Assembly: GCF_022539505.1 (NCBI RefSeq)
Contig: NC_061508.1
Coordinates: forward strand, 348,329,484 to 348,393,483
Direction: 5' to 3'
DNA: 64,000 nt
DNA from: Lolium rigidum
Taxonomy: Eukaryota; Streptophyta; Magnoliopsida; Poales; Poaceae
The notes beneath the pieces were generated by a model. That model did no database searches. It saw only the letters and a list, made by a program, of their open reading frames with translations, and was not told where the DNA came from. Position 1 is the stretch's first letter; the number at the start of each line of letters is the position of its first letter. Of the stretch, positions 22,229-33,420 are shown piece after piece. The position numbers and the translations under genes were made by a program.

Positions 22229-23697
22229 ATAGGGTCTTAGCATAGGACTAGCGATGAGCGAGACGGGGCAATGTATCCCCTCGGTCTTCTCTTTTGAGGG
22301 CAATCAGCTCTTCTCCGTAAGAAATCTGGCTCATCAATGAAGAAATTCCCCAACTCGATTTTGCCGATTCCATTTATGATAATTTAGCCGATTGTCTTCC
22401 CTCCCGATTCCGCCGATTGCCACACTAGACCATGCCCAACAAGCCGATGGCATCGCGCCGGCCTCCCACACTAGATTTTGAGATAGATCCATCTAGAACC
22501 AAACTCCTTGCCACACAAGTCCAAGCCTTATTCGCGCGAATCCACAGATCTCATTCAAGATGACAGGTTGGACCTAGCGGCAAACCTCCTGAAATAATGT
22601 CAGGTCTCCTCTTCCTTATTCTCTCCGAATTCTGCTCGTTCAGCTCCGACAGCTTTCCCTCTACAATAAACACCGTCTTTTGAACGAGCCGACACGAAGA
22701 GCGGGCCCACCTTGACAGAGTTGGTTAGACCTCGAGGGCGAGCTGCCCCCGAGCCTTAGCCACGGCGAGGGTAAAGGATGGATCATCACCATTGAGATTT
22801 CGGGCGGGCCCAACCCTGTCCAAGAGAATTACCCCGCGAGGCCACCGACCCGATTACCTCCCTTCCGTTGAGGGTCCATACAGCCGATCCAGCAAGCTAT
22901 GATAATTTTGCAACATAGGCACCGTTCTTCGGGTAACTTGCGGTGCAGAGTTCGGCCGATCCCAACGAGATCGGCTCCCCGGAGCGCAGACCTTCAAAGT
23001 GAGCTGCCCCCGGGCCTTCAAGGTAAGAATAGCAGCGAGCTGATTACGTCAATCATCCTTGGTTTCTAACTCACGACGCCGTATCAACCGATTTAGAACA
23101 AATCGGCTCTTTTAGAATGAGGGAATTCCAGGACGAGCCGCCCTCCCCGAGCTTCTTTAGTCCAAACCTTGCGCCTTGCCGATCGGATCAGCTCATCATC
23201 TTCGGCAGGCTGAAGCACCTTCCGGTGAGAACGTTTTCGTGTTTCGACGCTCTCCGGACTCTTGGAGGGAACTACCCCTCTCGCTCTTAAGTCGATGCCT
23301 GCTGCATCGGCTATGCCTGAAATTTTTCGATGCCTGCTGCATCGGCTATGCCTGAAATTTTCCGAATTTTTTTTTTTTATTTTTCCGGCCGACTTGTATA
23401 TCGGCCCCCCCATGTTCCAATACCCATCAACAGAAGATGAAATGGTTCTGTTGCACACCCTCGTACTTTATATACTCGGGTGCCCCCGAGCCGATCTCGT
23501 CAAGAGAATTGATGGTATCGGCTTGTTGGATAACATGTTGAACCCAGGCAGAAGGGTGGGTGAGGATATTCCCGGCCGATTACTGGAATCGGCCTCCACG
23601 TTGTTTGCTCAGTGAAGGTCTTGTAATGCTCCTTCACAGATCCCTGGGGCCGATCACAAGGATCAGCCTCGCCGACTTGCACATTGCTTGGCTTCAA
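22229..23697. other. C: internal spacer rich in GCCGAT/ATCGGC motifs
   Basis: There is no persistent coding frame. The hexamer GCCGAT or its complement occurs at least 16 times, often as close inverted pairs, for example ggccgattactggaatcggcc at 23574-23594. The right end (about 23530-23697, read on the minus strand) is homologous to the start of the D pol ORF near 55900-56000 and then diverges, marking one edge of the pol deletion. Confidence 0.65.
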
Positions 23698-25523
23698 CTA
23701 CATGGCCAGGCCAGTGGATAAAACTAGCTTAACCCTTCCCTTCGTTACATCGATGCGCTCGCAGTCGTCCAATTTGATGCCTGAAAGGGGTTCTTGGCCT
23801 GCCGCTTCCCATGCATTCATGCTAGCCGTTGAGACTTCAGCCGAGTCGTCGGCTTGGACGACTTCCACCTCATCACCATCCCATCGTATTATGCATTGGT
23901 GCATCGTGGAAGGAATGCGGCGAGTTGGCGTGGATCCAATCTCTTCCCAAGCAAAACAGACATAGCTGCTCGTGCTATCAACGATAAAGAACGCCGCAGG
24001 GATGGTTTTCCTTCCTACGGTCGGATCCACGTTCGAACTCCCCGTGCTTCGGATGCTTGGCCGTTGAAATCGCTCAACGTTACGTTGGTCTTGATTAGAT
24101 CCGAACTCGAGCGTCCCAGCCGACGTAGCATAGAGTATGGCATGATGTTAACTGCCGCTCCGGTGTCTACCAGCATCCTGTTTACAGGCCTCCCATCAAT
24201 ATACCCTCGTAAGTACAGGGCCTTCAGATGCCTGTAGCTCCTGTCTCGTGGCTTCTCAAAGATAACCGGCCGTGGGCCGCAGTCAAGTTGTGCCACGGAG
24301 GTCTCGTCTAACCCTGGGGCATTGAACTCCGAAGGGAGGATGAACACCATATTTGTGCCAGCCGATGTTTCATCATCGGCTTTTCTCTCGTTTGGGGCGC
24401 CACTCTTTTCTTTGTGGCTGACCTTCCTCGTCCAGGGTTCGCAGGATTTTGGCGGCCAAATCAGGCCGTGCTTTCCTTAGCGTGCGCAGGTATAATCTTT
24501 CAGTTTCTTCCAACTCACGCAGACGCTGGACTTTTTTCTCCTGGGAACGGCTGAGCCCATCAGGGCACCATCTGGGCTGATGATATTTGTATTCTTCGCC
24601 ACCGTCCTCCAGCTCCTCGAGCTCTTCCATCTGGGGGGACTCAGCACGCTTGTTCCGATGCGGGAAAGGCCCTAGCCGGCTGAACACAGACACGTTAGCG
24701 GCACCCTTCTTCCTTTGTTTGCATTCCGGGCAGTCCTCGATTGTTGGCAATCGGCTCATCCCTGAGTCCCAGCAATGTTTGAAGAACGGGCATTCCCAGT
24801 GCTTATCCATGTCACTCCGTCCCCTTGGCCTCCCTTCGGCGCGACGACCGTACCCGTTGTTGCTTCTACCATGTTGGCGGTACCTTCCGACCTCGGCATC
24901 GGACCGGACATTCCCCTCCTCGTCGGCGCCGTAGCGCCGACGTCGGTCTTGGTGTTGCTCGTATTTGCCGAGAGGGTGCTTAGAGTGTGGGCGTTGATAC
25001 CGCATGCTTCTTATTCCCTCCCTTGCCGTGTACCGCATGTCCTCACCTCGGGGTTGGCCGCACGGATCGGCCCCTTCTTCATCCTTGCCACGGGAGTGGC
25101 TGCTTTCTGTTTCCTCTTTGCCGTGGTAGCTTGCAGCTCCTGCCACATTGACACCAAAGGAACACTTTGGCCGATTTATGGGGTGGCTGAGATCCACCGT
25201 GTCGACACCGGGCCCCGGGCGTGGGTTCGTACCAAGCCCGATATCATGCGGCCGGGTCTTCTCGGCGGAGCCGATGAGTTCGGCTCCAAGGGTTGCCTTG
25301 ATCCCGTCATGTTCCCTTCGAGCTCCTTGGGTAGATCCCCATGCTTCAGAGACTTGGTGCGCTCCTTCAACGGGGTGGAGAGATCTCTCTCCTCAAGCGC
25401 GCCTTCGGGCGTGGAGCCCCTCCCCCTGACGTCATGGGGGTGGGTTCGGTGGGAGGAGCCGAAGAGTGCGGCTTCGAGGATGGCTTTGATCTCGTCGCAT
25501 GTGACCGGCGTGCCGTCCGCCAT
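23698..25523 (-). pseudogene. C: gag-protease remnant (capsid core deleted)
   Basis: The start MADGTPVTCDEIKAILEA is at 25523 and corresponds to the D gag N-terminus. After about 50 residues the similarity jumps to the D segment beginning near 54240, so the capsid domain is absent. Next come HWECPFFKHCWDSGMSRLPT..CPEC (cysteine/histidine cluster, 24373-25197), the retropepsin-like site VDTGAAVNIMPYSMLRRLG (24015-24350) and a C-terminal piece with DGDEVEVVQADDSAEVS (23698-24030). Frames change near 25190, 24360 and 24025. The protease would process Gag-Pol in related elements. Without capsid or RT this element could move only with help from a relative such as D. Confidence 0.8.
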
Positions 25524-25561
25524 CTCGGATGTAGATGGCGATGTGGTTGATGTAGACGATG

Positions 25562-25579
25562 GTCCCACCGGGCGTGCCG
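25562..25579 (-). other. C: primer binding site
   Basis: On the minus strand it is cggcacgcccggtgggac, six bases after the LTR end ...gtcaaca. D has tggcacgcccggtgggac at the same place. I could not assign the tRNA with certainty. Confidence 0.75.
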
Positions 25580-25584
25580 GAATG

Positions 25585-26762
25585 TGTTGACCGCCAAAAC
25601 CCACCGGCGGGCAGCGGCCTTGTCAACACCGTAGAGCCGGGGGAGCCTAGAGCTGCGGCTGGCTGAGACCCCCCCGAGCGACGGCCCGCAATGCTCTTCT
25701 GGTCACACGCGGCGTTGCAAAGTGCAAGGGCGTGCCACCCGACCTATACCCGGTCGGGAAGGTGATGAGATTGCCTCGCTTAGTTTCCTCGCAGTGGCAT
25801 ACACGTAAACGTTAAATACGAGCCTCGATCGGCTCTCAGAGTTATCTCGTGAATCGGCTCAAAGAGCCGATCCACCCATGATCCGTACGGGGTGTACGAA
25901 TACCTGGTGGTCCTGCTTGATCAAGATGAAGCTAATGAGATCTACGACGATTTAGGGTTTTCACCACATAATCGGATCATCCTACTCCAGAGTTGGGCCG
26001 GATGGCCACGCACGGTGCTCGTAAGCCGATCCTAAACAAGGCCAAAAAACCAACATAAAGTTGATCCTAGGAACATCCCGTTTAGGACTTGCGAACGCCA
26101 CCCTACGTGCCACAGGATCCTCCCCCTTTGTAAGGCCAAACTATTGCAGATATTAAACTAATCCTTGTAGAACAAGGAGCAATCGTAACGGATCAGATCT
26201 ACTAAATAATGATCAAGCGGGGTGCCGCCCCACACCCGGGATAGGCGTGAGGACGGCTAGATATGCAAGGGTTGCACTACGTAAGCATGCTTAAACGAAG
26301 AACAATGCTAACCCTAACACATCTAATGATAACTACGTTGCTCGCCATCAAAAGCGCTTCAGATACGAGCAACGCATGAACAACGTGGGCTTGTGCTGCC
26401 TAGATCGCAAGATGCGATCTAGGCAACATGTCGCTTACCCGATAGAAACCCTCGAGACGAAGGAGTTGGCGATGCGCCGAGATTGGTTTGTTTTTGGGGT
26501 TGAACGTGAGTTGTTGTTTATTCCATAAACCCTAGGTACATATTTATAGTCCAGGGGACTTTCTAATGTGGATGTGCACTAAACCGTGCACGAGATAAAC
26601 TCTAACTTCTAAATCGATACATAATTTATTCTACTAAGATACACGGGCTAACTAGCCCAACTTCTCCGTGCGAGGCCGCTTCATAGATCTTTCATATGTA
26701 ATCTTCCAAGCCCATCTTGATCGCGGCCCACCTCCTGATTTAGCCAAAATCTGGTGATAACA
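25585..26762 (-). mobile_element. C: 5' LTR
   Basis: On the minus strand it starts tgttatcaccagattttggc (from 26762) and ends ggcggtcaaca (25585). It is close to the 3' LTR; several of the differences are C/A indels inside CTG or CAG contexts. The TATA-like actataaata is at 26541-26550 (minus). Confidence 0.9.
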
Positions 26763-27230
26763 CTTTCTTGCAAGCACAAACAATTTTAACTTCAGAATAA
26801 TAAGCTATGAGCTAACAAGAAAGGAAGACAATGAAACAACTATATGTATTTCTCTTTTCTACTTAAACCTCAAGGTGTTGTTGCTATTGACCAATGCTAA
26901 GGTTGCCAAAACCAAATAGATTTACTCAATGCTCCCAAAGTGGTACCAATACTAAAATCAAGATCAATCATATAATAGAAATTGCAAACTAAAATAAGGT
27001 GTGCAATATGTAAATGATAAGACTTCCCATTAATATTTCATATCGATAACTCACACCAAGGGATACATAGACAACCAACTAAAGGAGAGATACTTCCACA
27101 CTGCAACCCATCTTATATGATAACTTCCCTACTCATGATATGACACTACTTGATAGTAAAAAGTAAAAGGTAGTGATGATATGATACCGCGATACTCCCC
27201 CAAGCTTGGAACAACCAAGGGGATGCCAAT
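26763..27230 (-). mobile_element. B: 3' internal non-coding region, part 2
   Basis: It continues B after C and ends with the target duplication ccaat (27226-27230) of A3. It contains 'actcccccaagcttgg' (27194-27209), a polypurine-like tract. I see no gene. Confidence 0.75.
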
Positions 27231-28828
27231 TGATACGTCTCCGACGTATCGATAATTTCTTATGTTCCATGCCACATTATTGATGATATCTACATGTTTT
27301 ATGCACACTTTATGTCATATTCGTGCATTTTCTGGAACTAACCTATTAACAACATGCCGAAGAGCCGATTGCTCGTTTTCTGCTGTTTTTGGTTTCGAAA
27401 TCCTAGTAACGAAATATTCTCGGAATTGGACGAAATCAACGCCCGGGGTCCTATTTTGCCACGAAGCTTCCGGAAGACCGAAGGAGAGTCGAAGTGGGGC
27501 CACGAGGTGGCGACACACCAGGGCGGCGCGGCCCAGGCCCTGGCCGCGCCGGCCTGTGGTGTGGGCCCCTCGTGCCGCCTCTTTACCTGCCCTTCCGCCT
27601 ACAAATAGCCTCCGTCGCGAAACCCCCAGTACCGAGAGCCACGATACGGAAAACCTTACTGCGACGCCGCCGCCACCAATCCCATCTAGGGGGATTCTGG
27701 AGATCTCCTCCGGCACCTCGCCGGAGAGGGGATTCATCTCCCGGAGGACTCTTCACCGCCATGGTCGCCTCCGGAGTGATGAGTGAGTAGTTCACCCCTG
27801 GACTATGGGTCCATAGCAGTAGCTAGATGGTTGTCTTCTCCTCATTGTGCTTCATTGTTGGATCTTGTGAGCTGCCTAACATGATCAAGATCATCTATCC
27901 GTAATGCTATATGTTGTGTTTGTCGGGATCCGATGGATAGAGAATACTATGTTATGTTAATTATCAAGTTATTACCTATGTGTTGTTTAAGATCTTGCAT
28001 GCTCTCCGTTATTAGTAGAGGCTCGGCCAAGTTTTCGCTATTAACTCCAAGAGGGAGTATTTATGCTCGATAGTGGGTTCATGTCTCCGTGAATCTGGAG
28101 GAGTGACAAGAACCTCTAAGGTTATGGATGTGCTCGTTGCCACTAGGGATAAAACATTGATGCTATGTCCGAGGATGTAGTTATTGATTACATTACGCGC
28201 AATACTTAATGCAATTGTCTCGTTGTTAGCAACTTAATACTGGAGGGGGTTCGGACGATAACCTGAAGGTGGACTTTTTAGGCATAGATGCATGCTGGAT
28301 AGCGGTCTATGTACTTTGTCGTAATGCCCAATTAAATCTCACTATATGTATCATAACATGTATGTGCATTGTTATGCCCTCTCTATTTGTCAATTGTCCG
28401 ACTGTAATTTGTTCACCCAACATGCTTTTATCTTATGGGAGAGACACCTCTAGTGAACTGTGGACCCCGGTCCATTCTTTTATACTGAAATACAAATCTG
28501 CTGCAATACTTGTTCTTTACTGTTTTCTTGCAAACAATCATCTTCCACACAATACGGTTAATCCTTTGTTACAGACAAGCCGGTGAGATTGACAACCTCA
28601 CTTGTTTCGTTGGGGCAAAGTACTTTGGTTGTGTTGTGCAGGTTCCACGTTGGCGCCGGAATCTCCGGTGTTGCGCCGCACTACATCCCGCCGCCATCAA
28701 CCTTCAACGTGCTTCTTGACTCCTACTGGTTCGATTAAACCTTGGTTTCTAACCGAGGGAAACTTGCCGCTGTGCGCATCACACCTTCCTCTTGGGGTTC
28801 CCAACGGACGTGTCAACTACACGCATCA
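27231..28828 (+). mobile_element. A3: 5' LTR (1598 bp)
   Basis: It starts tgatacgtctccgacg and ends acacgcatca. A GC-rich inverted repeat is at 27518-27557, with a TATA-like ctacaaatag about 40 bp downstream at 27599-27608. It is very similar to the 3' LTR; a striking share of the differences are CTG versus CTCG. Confidence 0.94.
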
Positions 28829-28838
28829 AGCAAATTTC

Positions 28839-28856
28839 CGGCGCCGTTGCTCGGGA
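28839..28856 (+). other. A3: primer binding site, tRNA-Asp type
   Basis: cggcgccgttgctcggga differs at three positions from tggcgccgttgccgggga, the complement of the plant tRNA-Asp 3' end. It begins 10 bases after the LTR. Confidence 0.7.
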
Positions 28857-31093
28857 GATCAAGACACGCTGCAAGGGGAGTCTCCACTTCCCAATCTCTT
28901 TACTTTGTTTTTGTCTTGCTTTATTTTATTTACTACTTTGTTTGCTGCATTATATCAAAACACAAAAAAATTAGTTGCTAGCTTTACTTTATTTACTATC
29001 TTGTTTGCTATATCAAAAACACAAAAAAATTAGTTACTTGCATTTACTTTATCTAGTTTGTTTTATTTACTACTGCTAAAATGGCCACCCCTGAAAATAC
29101 TAAGTTGTGTGACTTCACAACCACAAATAATAATGATTTCCTATGCAAACCTATTGCTCCACCTGCTACTACAGCGGAATTCTTTGAAATTAAACCTGCT
29201 TTATCGAATCTTGTTATGCGAGAGCAATTTTCTCGGTGTTAGTTCTAATGATGCTGCTGCCCATCTCAATAATTTTGTTGAATTGTGTGAAATGCAAAAG
29301 TATAAGGATGTAGATGGTCATATTATTAAATTGAAATTGTTTCCTTTCTCATTAAGAGGAAGAGCTAAAGATTGGTTGATATCTCTGCCTAAGAATAGTA
29401 TTGATTCCTGGACTAAATGCAAGGATGCTTTTATTGGTAGATATTATCCCCCTGCTAAAATTATATCTTTGAGGAGTAGCATAATGAATTTTAAACAATT
29501 GGATAATGAACATGTTGCTCAAGCTTGGGAAAGAATGAAATCTTTGGTTAAAAATTGCCCAACCCATGGATCGACTACTTGGATGATCATCCAAACCTTC
29601 TATGCAGGACTAAATTTTTCTTCGCGGAATTTATTGGATTCAGCTGCTGGAGGTACCTTTATGTCCATCACTCTTGGTGAAGCAACAAAGCTCCTTGATA
29701 ATATGATGGTTAATTACTCCGAATGGCACACGGAAAGAGCTCCACAAGGTAAGAAGGTAAATTCCGTTGAAGAATCCTCTTCCTTGAATGATAAGATTGA
29801 TGCTATTATGTCTATGCTTGTGAATGATAGGACTAATGTTGATCCTAATAATGTTCCATTAGCTTCATTGGTTGCTCAAGAAGAACATGTTGATGTAAAC
29901 TTCATTAAAAATAATAATTTCAACAACAATGCTTATCGGAACAATTCTAGTAATAACTATAGGCCATATCCTTATAATAATGGTAATGGTTATGCTAATT
30001 CTTATGGGAATTCCTACAACAATAATAGGAACACACCCCCTGGACTTGAAGCTATGCTTAAAGAATATATTAGTACACAAACTGCCTTTAACAAATCTGC
30101 TGAGGAAAAGCTCAATAAAATTGATATTCTTGCTTCTAAGGTTGATAGTCTTGCCTCTGATGTTGATCTTTTGAAATCGAAAGTTATGCCTAATAGGGAT
30201 ATTGAAAATAAAATTGTTACTACAGCAAATGCCATCCAAGTTAGAATTAATGAGAATATAAGATTAATGGCTGAATTGCGTGCTAGGTGGGATAGAGAAG
30301 AAAATGAAAAACTAGCTAAAGAGAATAATGTAGCTAAAGTTTGGACTATTACCACCACTAGCAATGCTAATGATTCACATGTTGCTGCACCTCCTACTAT
30401 CAATAATAAAATAATTGGTGTTGGCAATGTTTCTACTCCTAGTGCAAAGCGCGCAAAATTACCCGAAACTGCTAAAACTGCTGAAACTGCTCGTGATAAA
30501 GCTGCTGAATTTTTTTCCAACCTTGGGGATGATAATCCCATTGCTTTAGATTGTAATGATTTAGATTTTGATGATTGCCACATCTCTGAAGTTATAAAGT
30601 TCTTACAAAAACTTGCTAAGAGTCCCAATGCTAGCGCTGTAAACTTGGCTTTCACAAAACATATTACAAATGCTCTCATAAAAGCTAGAGAAGAGAAACT
30701 AAAACTTGAAACTTCTATTCCTAGAAAGCTAGAGGATGGTTGGGAGCCCATCATTAAAATGAGGGTCAATGATTTTGATTGTAATGCTTTATGTGATCTT
30801 GGTGCAAGTATTTCTGTTATGCCTAAGAAAGTCTATGATATGCTTGACTTGCCACCATTGAAAAACTGTTATTTGGATGTTAATCTCGCTGATAATGCTA
30901 AAAAGAAACCTTTGGGGAAAGTTGATAATGTTCATATTATGGTTAACAATAACCTTGTCCCCGTTGATTTTGTTGTCTTGGATATTGAATGCAATGCATC
31001 TTGCCCCATTATATTGGGAAGACCTTTTCTTCGAACCGTTGGTGCTACTATTGATATGAAGGAAGGTAATATTAAATATCAACTAGCCAGGAG

Positions 31094-31112
31094 GCCCTCG
31101 CATTGCGAGGGC
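31094..31112 (-). terminator. Helitron 3' hairpin
   Basis: A perfect 8-bp stem with a 3-base loop, 7 bases from the CTAG end. In Helitrons this hairpin acts as the transposition terminator. Confidence 0.85.
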
Positions 31113-31124
31113 ATCCACTAAAGT

Positions 31125-32944
31125 TCAATCAATGTATCCTAAACTTAAATTTATGGAATCTATAGATATTAAAAATAAAATTTCTAAACCATATTGTTCT
31201 ATAGCCACCACAAATGTTATGATAAGATAATGCCACATGTGTGTATATGAATAAGTTTAATTTATGGCCATAAAATATTATGCATTTCTAGAAACACTAC
31301 TTCACCACATTATAGAACATCATCTACTACTCCAATTTGATGTATCTATTTTTACTCTTTGTCCGCTATCCTCTGTTCTTAGATCCCCGTCCCACGTTTT
31401 AGTTATGCCATACATGATGATGCCAACTTGGATTAGAGTAACTATATCAGAGTTGCAAAACTCAGTTATTGTGGAATTTTTTGTCGAACGAAAATAAATA
31501 TACTCTGATATGTCTAGAGTTTTAATGTTATTCAAAATAATGTGTATTTACCATAGTTTTAAAAATCTGTTACTTTGATTTATTATCCTCTAACCATCGG
31601 TTTCTTTTATGCTCCATTGTTGATTAGTAGTTAGACACACAAAAAAGAACAACTCTTCTGCATCTTATTTTCTGGATAATCTTCCACAACCTCAGATATA
31701 ACTATTGATGGCTCAAATATATACTTTATATTCTATTCTAAAACTCGCATGAACCATTTGTGGTATTGCATTCACCTTATTACATTAGTGCAATCTCATG
31801 CATCCATGTGATTGCACACAGTCACTACCTTCTGTAACCATGAATCTAACATGGCATGCTCATTGACACTCTCTAAATCCTCAGCTCAGTTGCATTATAG
31901 TATTTTTCCCGACTGTTTTGTCTATTTTATTTGCACAATATAAAATATTAAATTGAAATTATTTTATGTTCCTAGGTATTGTATGATGTCAAACTCTATT
32001 TAAATCGGCTATTCGATTTTGATGTGTATTCTGCCTATTGGTTCAAATTGTGTTGGATACATATCTAATAGCTAATTCTGCGAAAACTACTCCAAATTCT
32101 AGCTACCCATGGAATTTATATCGAGTTCATATGAAACCAATTTTCTATTTTTTCCTTTAATTGTCAGCTTTAATTTCATATATAAAATGTGTAATAACTT
32201 ATTCCAAATGTATATATTTAATTGTTTGTATGAAGTTCATAAGAAATAGAGATTTGCAAATATAAATAGAGTAATATATAAATTATTATTAATTATATAT
32301 TAAGACTAAGACATCTAGACATATAAATGATTTTGAATTCCAAAAAATTCACATGGTGGTATTAGATCATGTCAACTCGTTGAATTCAAAATTCTTGTAT
32401 TTCAGCTACTTCTTTTTGCTGGTATGTACCTTAGCTACTCTTTGTGTTTCATATTAGTTAGTACAACATTATGCTAAACCATCATCAATTAAAATGGAAC
32501 GACTTGTATTTTTGCGAACATAGTACAAAAAGCTCACAATAACTAACACTCACCTCACATTTATGAACGCACACACAACCTACCATATTGGCACCTCCGA
32601 GAGACTAAGTGTGAAAAACTGATTCGGCAAGTCCCAGAGACCAAGTCTGAGAGGCTTATCCAGCAGGTATTGAGATTGACGAAGTCACCACACGCTTCAT
32701 ACTGTTGAAGAAAACGTCATCCTACGCTGAAAGAATATTCCATCATTTTATGATGCATCAACCAAATCAACTGACCGACGGTGAGTGTAATTTGTGGAAG
32801 ACTTGCGCCACAAGCGCCGAATAACGATCGATTGTGGATCCAGTTTAGTCGAGTCTTGTTAAGTTGTGCATTGAGACTCATGTAAATTTATTGTGTACCA
32901 GGCCACGTTTAGGAGGTATTTTAAATTTAGCCAAATAGTGCGTG
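31125..32944. other. Helitron interior, AT-rich, no gene seen
   Basis: Mostly AT-rich single-copy-looking sequence. There is no persistent frame on either strand; short frames at 31264 and 31320 lack recognisable content. Confidence 0.6.
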
Positions 32945-33390
32945 TTCAGTATAATTCTGGCACTACATGTACCGTGTATGAAAAAAATTTAGCTGACCGG
33001 TCATGTACAATGATGTCACATGTAGCGTGTATGCAAAAAAAATAGATGCCGTTTGTTACCTAATAAATCAAGTTTCCTACTCAGCCACGTTTTGGTCAGC
33101 TCTTTTAAGAGGAGGTGCAGGTGCATGCGTTAAAGAAAAAGAAAATACTTTTACATACTATGTATAAAATCAAATCTCAACCGGTCTATTTATCTCTCTT
33201 AGATGCCAACTGCTTTTATCTAGGAAGGTTGAACGTGTTAATGAAACGTGTCAAATATACGTAACAATTAATCTAACGTTAAATCCGAACCACATATTTT
33301 TGATCTAACTATTAAAATAATTTTGATGATGTGGATTAACGTGGAGTCTCTATTTTAGATCTTCGTATTGTGCTTTTAGTATATACTAGA
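32945..33390 (-). repeat. Helitron 5'-end repeat, inner copy
   Basis: A 446-bp stretch nearly identical to 36015-36459. On the minus strand it starts TCTAGTATATACTAAAAGC. It overlaps by four bases the CTAG of a second Helitron-like 3' end. Confidence 0.85.
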
Positions 33391-33420
33391 TCATCAATGC
33401 GCGCTTTGCTGCGCCCGTCA
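33386..33420 (-). other. Second Helitron-like 3' end
   Basis: On the minus strand: gggcgcagcaaagcgcgc, attgatgat, CTAG, then T. It has a short GC stem and the required CTAG|T context. It may be the 3' end of a Helitron covering 33386-36459. Confidence 0.6.

Larger units (their letters stand above)
20258..26762 (-). mobile_element. C: Tat-type Ty3/Gypsy deletion derivative
   Basis: It has two LTRs of about 1.18 kb (20259-21434 and 25585-26762), a primer site next to the right LTR and a polypurine tract next to the left LTR, so it runs on the minus strand. CTTTC precedes it (20253-20257) and follows it (26763-26767), a good target duplication with one or two extra bases at the left end. It shares LTR architecture, primer site, gag ends, protease and antisense ORF with D. 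It lacks the gag capsid core, RT, both RNase H domains and integrase. Confidence 0.87.

Noticed and set aside
21584..22303. Long minus-strand ORF opposite the antisense ORF in C
   Set aside because: It is the sense-strand shadow of the Ser/Asp/Glu-rich ORF; poly-Ser and poly-Val runs arise from the same simple codon repeats.
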